This document shows, in pieces, positions 1-5,258 of a DNA stretch of 9,641 nt. Origin of the DNA: DATDYA01 sp035289165 (GTDB taxonomy: Bacteria > Patescibacteriota > Patescibacteriia > Magasanikbacterales > GWA2-37-8). The notes below the pieces were generated by a model. It was not told the DNA's origin and did no database searches. It saw only the letters and a list, made by a program, of their open reading frames with translations. Location: assembly GCA_035289165.1 (NCBI GenBank), contig DATDYA010000032.1, positions 1-9,641 of the forward strand. Reading direction: 5' to 3'. Each line of letters opens with the position of its first letter. Position 1 is the stretch's first letter. The translations under genes and the position numbers were made by a program.

Positions 1-1
1 C

Positions 2-65
2 TAGTTGGTAACCCTTCTTAACGACCTGGTTTGAACCACATTCCGGACAGTTTTTTATTGGGCAT
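2..65 (-). CDS. Possible 5' fragment of a zinc-ribbon protein (transposase-like), leaving the window on the left
   Basis: Read on the reverse strand, positions 58 to 2 encode a stretch containing NCPECGSNQVVKKGYQL. This is a CxxCGS-type zinc-ribbon half with a following basic strand, as found at the N-terminus of several transposase families and small zinc-ribbon proteins. The only nearby ATG (positions 65-63) is out of frame with it. An A-tract of six (51-56 on the plus strand, as T) lies between them, and five bases would join ATG to the ribbon. So this is either a frameshifted start, a sequencing error, or chance. Only about 18 residues are visible, so family assignment is open. Confidence 0.3.
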
Positions 66-633
66 ATTATCTTTAGTTAATCTTTTAGCTGTATTATGCC
101 ACAAATCTTTATTTTTAGGTCCTATTTTTTTCTATTTAGTCGAAAAGAAGTATTATTTTATACAAATTGGTGATGTAAATTTTTATCGTTTTTTACAAAA
201 AATCGGTTTGTCGCCAAATAAATCCCGTACTATCGGAGAAGTGGAAATACCGGAAGAATATTTTTTAGATTTTTTACGAGGACATTTCGATGGTGATGGG
301 TGTTTTTATTATTATTGGGATCCTCGTTGGCGATCAAGCCTCATGTTTTACACCTCTTTCGTTACCGCAAGTCAAAAACACGTGTTGTGGTTAAGAAAAC
401 GCATAACTCAAGCGCTAGGACTAAAAGGGCATATAACTAAGGGGAAAAATGATAAAGATTGCTACCAACTAAAATACGCGAAACGGGAAACCTTGGTTTT
501 ACTGCCGAAACTCTATGCCAATCCAGCCTCTTTGTATTTGGGCAGGAAGCACTTGAAATTTAAACGAGTTTTAGATATAATGAAGGAAATTAGCGCGGGT
601 GGTGAAACTGGTAGACACGCCATTTTGAGGTGA
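31..633 (+). CDS. LAGLIDADG homing endonuclease, N-terminally decayed or truncated; 3' end runs into tRNA-Leu
   Basis: The protein is related to LAGLIDADG DNA endonucleases, which cut long asymmetric target sites and spread their own gene. A clear LAGLIDADG-type helix is present at residues 81-90 (FLRGHFDGDG; D89 is in the metal-binding position). It is followed by CFYYYWDPRW and a C-terminal domain ending in YQLKYAKRE...YLGRKHLKFKRVLDIM, as I know from two-motif CPR members. Residues 43-66 (KKYYFIQIGDVNFYRFLQKIGL) look like the end of a first domain. Residues 1-42 are hydrophobic, show no first LAGLIDADG motif, and start at a weak TTG, so the N-terminal half is probably lost or frameshifted and the true start is uncertain. 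The last 14 codons are read from the tRNA gene and the TGA stop (631-633) lies at its anticodon arm. The gene may be a pseudogene. Confidence 0.7.
   Translation: MNHIPDSFLLGILSLVNLLAVLCHKSLFLGPIFFYLVEKKYYFIQIGDVNFYRFLQKIGLSPNKSRTIGEVEIPEEYFLDFLRGHFDGDGCFYYYWDPRWRSSLMFYTSFVTASQKHVLWLRKRITQALGLKGHITKGKNDKDCYQLKYAKRETLVLLPKLYANPASLYLGRKHLKFKRVLDIMKEISAGGETGRHAILR
553..581 (+). promoter_or_regulatory. Sigma-70-type promoter for tRNA-Leu, inside the endonuclease coding sequence
   Basis: TTGAAA (553-558) and TATAAT (576-581) are separated by 17 nt, a near-consensus housekeeping promoter. Initiation would fall near 588, about 5 nt before the tRNA 5' end at 593. The -10 box is formed by the codons for Asp-Ile-Met near the end of the LAGLIDADG protein, so coding sequence and tRNA promoter are superimposed. 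Confidence 0.75.
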
Positions 634-674
634 TGGTGCCTTCGGGCTTGGAGGTTCGAGTCCTCTCCCGCGCA
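593..674 (+). tRNA. tRNA-Leu (anticodon GAG)
   Basis: The cloverleaf can be drawn by hand. The acceptor stem is GCGCGGG (593-599) with CCCGCGC (667-673), and the discriminator is A674. The anticodon stem is 620-624 with 632-636, and the loop TTGAGGT (625-631) places anticodon GAG at 627-629, reading CUC/CUU leucine codons. The long class II variable arm is GCC-TTCG-GGC (638-647), as expected for leucine. The T stem is 650-654 with 662-666 around the loop TTCGAGT. The 3' CCA is not encoded (675-677 is CGA). No intron is present. The gene is driven by the promoter at 553-581. Confidence 0.95.
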
Positions 675-735
675 CGAGAAGAAAACTAACAGGGATTTTT
701 TACGATTTTCACGAATTATTTAATTTTACAATAAT

Positions 736-1929
736 ATGTACGACACACAAACATCACTCGAAATACGCAAAGCCAGTGCCGCCATGGAGTTTGGCAAAGC
801 TGTTAAAGAATTTAAATTAGATAAGAGTCGAACATTTACCGTAGCCACAGAAAAGATGAAGGGTATGGATCATGGGCCTAATCACACTGAAGGTGATCCT
901 CTCGAACACTCTCAATTATACGTGGCAGAATTGAATTCGTATTTAAAAATTCACGCCCAAGATTTCTCAGCACAAGAGGCGCGACTGTTACGACTAGGCG
1001 GAGCTTTGCACGACATCGGAAAAGCAGGAACGCAAAAATATGATGCAGTATCAGATAGGCAGAACAAGTGGGTTGGGGCGTCGCCTCAAGATATCGTGGA
1101 TGCTAAACGCCTAATTTACACAATTGCAATAGATTTATCATCCGGCGTCTATAAGGATAGATATCCCGATTTAGAGCCCGAAGTCTTAGCAATTAGAAAA
1201 GAAGTTGGTACGTATAGTGAAACAAAACTACAAAAGGAATTTTTAAGATTATCTGCCGACGTAGTATCAGAAATAATTAGACGCGAAGTTGATTTAAGAG
1301 ACCACCGTGCTTTAGTAGCCAATTTCCGTGATCATGGCAAGAAGAGTGCAGAAATGGCCAGAGGTATTATACAAGAAGCGCAGGTTGAACTTTCTCCCGA
1401 AGAACAAAAACTCTTGGACTATTTGATTGAGAACCACATGCAACTTTTGGATCTAGCAGATTTGTCTGTTGAAGATTTGTCTGACCCAAAGAAAAACCAA
1501 GGTCCTCTTAAAATATTTGAAAAATTATTTGTTGATGGGGAAAAGGGCATGCGAAGTATGAACGAACAAAAAATTAAAATGCTTCTCGCTCTTACCTATG
1601 CGGATAATGCGTCTACCCATCACAAAGGTGAGTCAAATGAGGATCGACAAAAGGCATTTGAACGGATTGTCCATGCGCTAACCGAATTGCGTTCGCGTAT
1701 GGCTCCTGTCTTAGAAAAGGAAACGCAAGATAAAAAAGTAGAGGATGTATTAAAAGAAGCGTTTAGAGAGCACGGTTCTCTAGCAACTTATCTTATGAAA
1801 GAAAAAGGAAAGTCAGGAAAAGAAATTGGTGCAGCCACGCAGGCAGTTAAGAAGTTTGTGCAAGAACATGTAGACGAAGATTTAGAGACACTGTATGAGA
1901 AGGTTGTGACATTTGCCCAAACATTTTAG
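736..1929 (+). CDS. HD-domain phosphohydrolase, function unknown
   Basis: This 397-residue soluble protein carries an HD-superfamily metal-dependent phosphohydrolase fold. Visible metal ligands in order are H58 (GDPLEHSQ), the H92-D93 doublet (GALHDIGKAGT, with K96), then H200 (FRDHGKKSAEMA), H234 (LIENHMQLL) and D290 (TYADNAST). The H...HD...H...H...D spacing resembles the HD domains attached to CCA-adding enzymes, with about 100 inserted residues between the HD doublet and the next histidine. The C-terminal 100 residues are charged and predicted helical. Substrate cannot be read from sequence; nucleotides or phosphorylated RNA ends are possible by family. The ATG at 736 is the first in-frame start and has no Shine-Dalgarno. 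It lies 61 nt downstream of tRNA-Leu with no convincing promoter of its own, and is followed at 23 nt by a small zinc-ribbon gene. Confidence 0.8.
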   Translation: MYDTQTSLEIRKASAAMEFGKAVKEFKLDKSRTFTVATEKMKGMDHGPNHTEGDPLEHSQLYVAELNSYLKIHAQDFSAQEARLLRLGGALHDIGKAGTQKYDAVSDRQNKWVGASPQDIVDAKRLIYTIAIDLSSGVYKDRYPDLEPEVLAIRKEVGTYSETKLQKEFLRLSADVVSEIIRREVDLRDHRALVANFRDHGKKSAEMARGIIQEAQVELSPEEQKLLDYLIENHMQLLDLADLSVEDLSDPKKNQGPLKIFEKLFVDGEKGMRSMNEQKIKMLLALTYADNASTHHKGESNEDRQKAFERIVHALTELRSRMAPVLEKETQDKKVEDVLKEAFREHGSLATYLMKEKGKSGKEIGAATQAVKKFVQEHVDEDLETLYEKVVTFAQTF

Positions 1930-1952
1930 TCACAATATAACAATAAGAATAT

Positions 1953-2111
1953 ATGTATGAACATTTTGAAAATTTCTGTTCTGAATGCGGAGCACCCACG
2001 ATCGCAGGTTGCAAACATGTCTATCGTTTGGAAATAGATCCAGAAAGAAAGGCAGTCGGACCTTTGCATTGTGAAGTAAAGGAATTTACTCCAATTTACT
2101 TTTTTAAATAA
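1953..2111 (+). CDS. Small zinc-ribbon-like protein (52 aa), hypothetical
   Basis: An ATG at 1953 opens a 52-codon frame closed by TAA at 2109-2111. It sits between the HD-domain gene (23 nt gap) and the ATPase gene (5 nt gap). The product begins MYEHFENFCSECGAPT and contains C9, C12, C20, H22, H39 and C40, a set of Cys/His residues that could hold one zinc ion. It ends with the aromatic tail TPIYFFK. No known family is recognised. Tight placement in a co-directional series and the paired CxxC-like motif argue that it is a real gene rather than a chance frame. It may be a small partner or regulator of the flanking proteins, which is inference. Confidence 0.6.
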   Translation: MYEHFENFCSECGAPTIAGCKHVYRLEIDPERKAVGPLHCEVKEFTPIYFFK

Positions 2112-2116
2112 AATAT

Positions 2117-3157
2117 ATGGGAGATATATACCCCCAAGAGGGCGTTGTGGCTACGCAAACAGAGTTAATTAGTTCTCTCGAACTTGGGTATCCAGTAGAT
2201 ATTAATAAAGATTGGGGAGGAAAAAGTGTGAAAGAATGCCGAGTCGGAGAGCTTGAGAGGTTGACAGGTCTAATAGATGAATTTCCACAAGGAGTTTTGG
2301 TAAGGACAGTGGCGCGGTCGGGCAATACTAGCTTCGAAAAGGGTTTGGCTCAAATTTTGAAAGCAAAAGGGTATAAAGTTATAGAAGCTGATTTATTAGG
2401 GCTAGCAGGCACTCGTCGTCAGTTGGAAACGTTTTTAGAAGTAACAGATGAAAAAGGTGATTTGAGGCAAAGACTTGTTATTTTATTTGACGAAGCCGGA
2501 CAAGTTGCTACCAAACAAGAGGACGATGAAAATCAAGCAAGCGACAAGGAAGATTTATATGAAATATTGGCAGAGGGCATTGAGAGAGGCCAGTTAACGC
2601 CAGTGTTTTTTATACATAATGGAAGTAAAAATTTAGAGGAACCTAATAACGCAGATATCTTGTTAACTTCCATGCAGGAAAAATTAAACATTAGTTCTTT
2701 GGCAGATACTAATCTGGAGGTAATGAACAAAGAATCACTTCTTCACTTATTTGATATACATCCTTTGCATGATCATTTCCCAAAGTCTTTAAAGGAGGCA
2801 AGAGGAGAAGTGGTAGAATATGTATGGGGCCCGTTGCAACTTAATAAATTTGTCGTGTCTTATGTAAAAAATTGTAGAGAATTATCTCATGAGGAGGCCC
2901 TAAAACAAGCTAAAAGAGATATATTATCGGGTTTTGATTTAAACAACCCACTTGATGACGTGATCCGTACCACCGGCGGAGAAGAAATTGTTAGAATTAT
3001 TAAAAAAGTAGGCACCGGTTTTGATTGGGAACAGCTGTCAGATGAAGAGAAGAGGTGGATTAAAAGGTACGACTTTACTCATATATTTACTATTGAGAAC
3101 AACCGTGTAAGAGTGGGGGCGGGATGTTTAATTGATTTTGTCAATGGGGCAAATTAG
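2117..3157 (+). CDS. STAND/archaeal-ATPase-like P-loop protein with degenerate Walker A
   Basis: This 346-residue soluble protein has the layout of AAA+/STAND ATPases. Strand VLVRTVARSGNTSF (residues 60-73) sits where Walker A should be, but the invariant Lys of GKT/S is Asn70. A good Walker B follows, LVILFDEAG (120-128, D125-E126), then a sensor-1-like strand TPVFFIHNGS. The C-terminal half (about 195-346) is helical with a probable winged-helix end (FDWEQLSDEEKRWIKRYDF ... FTIENNRVRVG). The nearest resemblance is to the archaeal ATPase (PF01637-like)/STAND group, typically molecular switches in signalling, mobile-element or defence contexts. Loss of the lysine suggests weak or no hydrolysis, or regulation by binding only. 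The first ATG (2117) is 5 nt after the zinc-ribbon gene; no Shine-Dalgarno. It likely forms a transcription unit with the two upstream genes. Confidence 0.6.
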   Translation: MGDIYPQEGVVATQTELISSLELGYPVDINKDWGGKSVKECRVGELERLTGLIDEFPQGVLVRTVARSGNTSFEKGLAQILKAKGYKVIEADLLGLAGTRRQLETFLEVTDEKGDLRQRLVILFDEAGQVATKQEDDENQASDKEDLYEILAEGIERGQLTPVFFIHNGSKNLEEPNNADILLTSMQEKLNISSLADTNLEVMNKESLLHLFDIHPLHDHFPKSLKEARGEVVEYVWGPLQLNKFVVSYVKNCRELSHEEALKQAKRDILSGFDLNNPLDDVIRTTGGEEIVRIIKKVGTGFDWEQLSDEEKRWIKRYDFTHIFTIENNRVRVGAGCLIDFVNGAN

Positions 3158-3172
3158 TTGATTTGATTTAAA

Positions 3173-3192
3173 CCCCGCCCTTCAGGGCGGGG
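3173..3192. repeat. Perfect G+C-rich hairpin (8-bp stem, TTCA loop)
   Basis: CCCCGCCC (3173-3180) and GGGCGGGG (3185-3192) pair perfectly around TTCA. The sequence right after it (AACCATTT) has no U-run, and on the reverse strand only GGTTTAAAT follows. It is therefore a poor classical terminator in either direction although it lies just after the ATPase gene. Similar hairpins mark ends of IS200/IS605-type elements and REP-like repeats. No transposase lies beside it. Terminator or element remnant are both possible. Confidence 0.55.
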
Positions 3193-3293
3193 AACCATTT
3201 GATTATCCACACCCTTTCAGCCTCGCAAGAGGTTACAACTTTTCTGCACAAAATGATTACGAGCCTGGTTGTATAAACGCACGAATAAAAATT
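3193..3293. other. Short intergenic stretch before the 3294 gene set
   Basis: No ORF is seen. It contains a small inverted repeat CCTC-GCAA-GAGG and a TATAAA (3272-3277) that could be a -10 box for the following three genes, but no good -35 lies 16-18 nt upstream. A promoter for the 3294-4502 genes is expected here because a hairpin separates them from the upstream block. Confidence 0.3.
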
Positions 3294-3539
3294 ATGAGAT
3301 ATTTTGTTGGCATTCTTCTTTTCCTGGCTGGGATAGTAATGGTTTTAAAAACCGAATGGTTTTTGTTGAATTTTGGTTCAATTTCTTGGGCGGAAGAGCA
3401 TTTGGGAACTAATGGTGGCTCCCGACTCGTGTATAAGTTGTTAGGATTGGTATTGATCTTTTTTGCGATGTTGTTTTTGACTAACATGATGGAAGGGTTT
3501 TTAATGGGTACAGTCGGTAAGATTTTTATTAGGCAATAA
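3294..3539 (+). CDS. Conserved small membrane protein (81 aa), two TM segments
   Basis: Two hydrophobic segments (about residues 3-19 and 50-66) flank a central loop with SWAEEHLGTNGGSRLVYKLLG. This arrangement, with a WAE-HLG-GGSR signature between two helices, matches a small membrane protein family I associate with Patescibacteria; the function is unknown. Helix one begins at the N-terminus, so the ATG at 3294 is fitting. It is followed at 3 nt by the methyltransferase gene, implying cotranscription. Confidence 0.75.
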   Translation: MRYFVGILLFLAGIVMVLKTEWFLLNFGSISWAEEHLGTNGGSRLVYKLLGLVLIFFAMLFLTNMMEGFLMGTVGKIFIRQ

Positions 3540-3542
3540 ACT

Positions 3543-4091
3543 ATGTCTCACGCTGGTTTAGCTCTAATTGATCCGCATAGAATTTTTTCCACCATCAATC
3601 TCGGAAGTGGCATGCGGGTAGCGGATATGGGGTGCGGACGCACCGGTCATTTTGTTTTTCTCGCTTCTCGGGTGGTAGGAGACAAGGGGATTGTTTACGC
3701 CATTGATATCATCAAAGACATTTTGGAAAATATTAAGAGTCGAGTTCGTTCGGAGGGCTATGATAACGTCCAGACTATTTGGTCAGATATCGAATTACCA
3801 GGAAAAACACCGATACCAGAGGGTAGCCTAGACGTTTGTTTTTATGTTAATGTCATGTTTCTTCTAAAACATCGGACTGAAGCTTTAGAGGAAGCGCGGC
3901 GACTATTAAAGAACGGTGGGTTTTTAAACATTGTGGATTGGGCCAAAAAACTTGGTCCCTTAGGACCTGACTCGACCCAAATGACTGAGCCGAGCCATAT
4001 GGTTAAAATCGCCGAGGATTTGGGGTTTGAATTAGTTGACAAAACGCCGGCCGGGGAGTACCATTATTCTCTCATCTTTAAAAAGTCTTAG
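3543..4091 (+). CDS. Class I SAM-dependent methyltransferase
   Basis: This 182-residue Rossmann-fold methyltransferase is of the Methyltransf_11/25 type. Motif I is VADMGCGRTG (residues 26-35), the acidic end of strand 2 is D55 (VYAIDII), motif II is WSDIELPG (D82), and post-motifs SLDVCFYVNVMFLL and ARRLLKNGGFLNIVDW follow. The C-terminal HYSLIFKK strand closes the sheet, so it appears complete though short. The acceptor substrate is unknown; the general arrangement resembles ubiE-like enzymes but no quinone pathway is seen. It lies 3 nt from each neighbour (a two-TM protein before, a three-TM protein after), which suggests one operon and perhaps a membrane-linked substrate (inference). Confidence 0.85.
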   Translation: MSHAGLALIDPHRIFSTINLGSGMRVADMGCGRTGHFVFLASRVVGDKGIVYAIDIIKDILENIKSRVRSEGYDNVQTIWSDIELPGKTPIPEGSLDVCFYVNVMFLLKHRTEALEEARRLLKNGGFLNIVDWAKKLGPLGPDSTQMTEPSHMVKIAEDLGFELVDKTPAGEYHYSLIFKKS

Positions 4092-4094
4092 GTT

Positions 4095-4502
4095 ATGAGT
4101 ATCGCGAATCTTTTTTACTGGAATTACTGGTTTAACCAACCAAGAGTAACTTGGGGGACGATGTTTTTAGTTTGGTTAGGTTTTTTCCTCGTTTTTTTGG
4201 TCGCCGCGATTGTATTGCGTATAGTTAGAAATTATAGGCAAGATGGACTGATCAGAGAAGTTTTGCGTCGGTATTCGAATATTGGGGTAGGTATGGGTCT
4301 GTTTGGTCTAGTCTGGTTTTTCTTTCGTCAACAAGCGGCACCAATATTAGCTTGGAGATTTTGGCTTATCGTTTGGGTAGTCGGTTTGGCTTATTGGCTT
4401 TATCGGGTCATTCGTTATCATGTAAAGAGGTTGCCGGAAATTAGATTGGAAAAAGAACAGAGAGTTAAATTCGCCAAATATTTGCCGCAACGTAAGAGAT
4501 AA
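4095..4502 (+). CDS. Three-TM membrane protein, hypothetical (135 aa)
   Basis: Three hydrophobic helices are visible at about residues 23-44 (FLVWLGFFLVFLVAAIVLRIV), 63-80 and 87-105. They are linked by basic loops (RNYRQDGLIREVLRRY; RYHVKRLPEIRLEKEQR). The C-terminus is strongly basic and ends YLPQRKR, predicting a cytoplasmic tail. Tryptophan is abundant. No known enzyme motif is seen; this looks like a conserved hypothetical of CPR genomes. It starts 3 nt after the methyltransferase stop and is the last gene before a strong terminator. Confidence 0.7.
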   Translation: MSIANLFYWNYWFNQPRVTWGTMFLVWLGFFLVFLVAAIVLRIVRNYRQDGLIREVLRRYSNIGVGMGLFGLVWFFFRQQAAPILAWRFWLIVWVVGLAYWLYRVIRYHVKRLPEIRLEKEQRVKFAKYLPQRKR

Positions 4503-4513
4503 CAATTTAGACG

Positions 4514-4542
4514 ACAGGGGAGTTGACTCCCTTGTTTTTTTT
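4514..4542 (+). terminator. Intrinsic terminator of the 3294-4502 operon
   Basis: Stem ACAGGGGAG (4514-4522) pairs with CTCCCTTGT (4527-4535), with one G-U pair, around the loop TTGA. It is followed by eight T (4535-4542). It lies 12 nt after the stop codon of the upstream gene. Confidence 0.85.
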
Positions 4543-4551
4543 AAGTATAAT
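4523..4551 (+). promoter_or_regulatory. Promoter of ndk, overlapping the preceding terminator
   Basis: TTGACT (4523-4528) and TATAAT (4546-4551) are 17 nt apart, an almost perfect sigma-70-type promoter. Initiation is expected near 4558, giving a leader of about 38 nt before the ndk ATG at 4596. The -35 box is the terminator loop plus the first bases of its 3' stem, and the U-tract fills the spacer. Confidence 0.85.
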
Positions 4552-4595
4552 GAGGCCAGTTTAAACCAATTTAATTATTTAGCTTATTTACCAAT

Positions 4596-5174
4596 ATGAA
4601 TTTTAAAGAAGAACGTACTTACGTCATGGTTAAGCCAGATGGTGTTAAAAAAGGTTTAATCGGAGAAATTATTCATCGTTTCGAACAACGAGATTTAAAA
4701 ATCGTGGCTTTGGAAATGTTTCAGCCAACCCGAGGACAGATTGACGAGCATTATCCAAAAGAAGAAACTTGGATTCGTCGTTTGGGCCAGAAGACCTTGG
4801 GGACTTACGAGAAATATGGCATTGATGCCAAAGAAAATCTTGGTACAGCCGATGATTTAGAGATCGGTCAGATGGTTCGGAAGTGGCTAGTAGATTATAT
4901 GGTTTCGGCGCCACTGGTCCGCATGGTCGTAGAGGGAATTCACGCGGTCGATATGGTCCGGAAGATTTGTGGGGCAACTTTGCCAAGTATGGCTGACATG
5001 GGGACTATCCGGGGCGACTATTCTGCTGATTCTCCAGCCGTTGCTAATGCCGAGAAAAGAGCAATTATGAACCTTGTACATGCCTCCGAAACTCCTGAAG
5101 AAGCTCAACATGAAATTAAGCATTGGTTTGGTGATCGCGAAGTGATCTTCCCCTACAAGCGTTTTATAGACTAA
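4596..5174 (+). CDS. ndk: Nucleoside diphosphate kinase, long-insert form
   Basis: The enzyme transfers the gamma-phosphate of ATP to NDPs through a phosphohistidine, supplying NTPs and dNTPs in the cytoplasm. Visible family motifs are TYVMVKPDGV (8-17), the nucleotide-site region MVRKICGATLP...GTIRGDY (120-142, R139), and the active-site segment NLVHASETPEEAQHEI (159-174) with catalytic H162. At 192 residues it is about 50 longer than the usual 140-150. The extra part (about 54-96) is inserted after the conserved HY and before LVDYMVSAPLV. Longer NDKs of this type are known in CPR bacteria and some archaea. It is a monocistronic unit with its own promoter and terminator; the leader has no Shine-Dalgarno. 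Confidence 0.95.
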   Translation: MNFKEERTYVMVKPDGVKKGLIGEIIHRFEQRDLKIVALEMFQPTRGQIDEHYPKEETWIRRLGQKTLGTYEKYGIDAKENLGTADDLEIGQMVRKWLVDYMVSAPLVRMVVEGIHAVDMVRKICGATLPSMADMGTIRGDYSADSPAVANAEKRAIMNLVHASETPEEAQHEIKHWFGDREVIFPYKRFID

Positions 5175-5191
5175 GAACAACACATTATTTC

Positions 5192-5218
5192 AAAACCGGC
5201 TTTTCAGGCCGGTTTTTT
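5192..5218 (+). terminator. Intrinsic terminator of ndk
   Basis: AAAACCGGC (5192-5200) pairs perfectly with GCCGGTTTT (5208-5216) around a 7-nt loop, and the T-run continues to 5218. It lies 18 nt after the ndk stop. Confidence 0.9.
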
Positions 5219-5223
5219 GGTCT

Positions 5224-5252
5224 TTGACGTTTTAAAGTTCCTCCGGTATAAT
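5224..5252 (+). promoter_or_regulatory. Strong promoter of the candidate non-coding RNA
   Basis: TTGACG (5224-5229), a 17-nt spacer and TATAAT (5247-5252) form a near-consensus promoter starting 6 nt after the ndk terminator. Expected initiation is about 5259. The spacer ends in TCCTCCGG (5239-5246), which is repeated inverted as CCGGAGGA at 5270-5277. The -10 box and start point therefore lie between two arms of an inverted repeat, a possible operator. Confidence 0.85.
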
Positions 5253-5258
5253 AAATTA

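Noticed and set aside
593..674. Group I intron or tRNA intron hosting the LAGLIDADG gene
   Set aside because: The tRNA is continuous and folds without an intron; the endonuclease gene is upstream and not inside the anticodon loop.
650..674. tRNA 3' end as an attB for an integrated island reaching 3157
   Set aside because: No direct repeat of the tRNA 3' end is seen near 3158-3293 and no integrase lies in the window.
675..735. Promoter for the HD-domain gene
   Set aside because: TACAAT at 727-732 is too close to the ATG and no -35 box sits at proper distance; read-through from tRNA-Leu is as likely.
4669..5183. Two reverse-strand ORFs (105 and 98 aa) inside ndk
   Set aside because: They are antisense shadows of a clearly conserved ndk; no start signals and no protein-like motifs.
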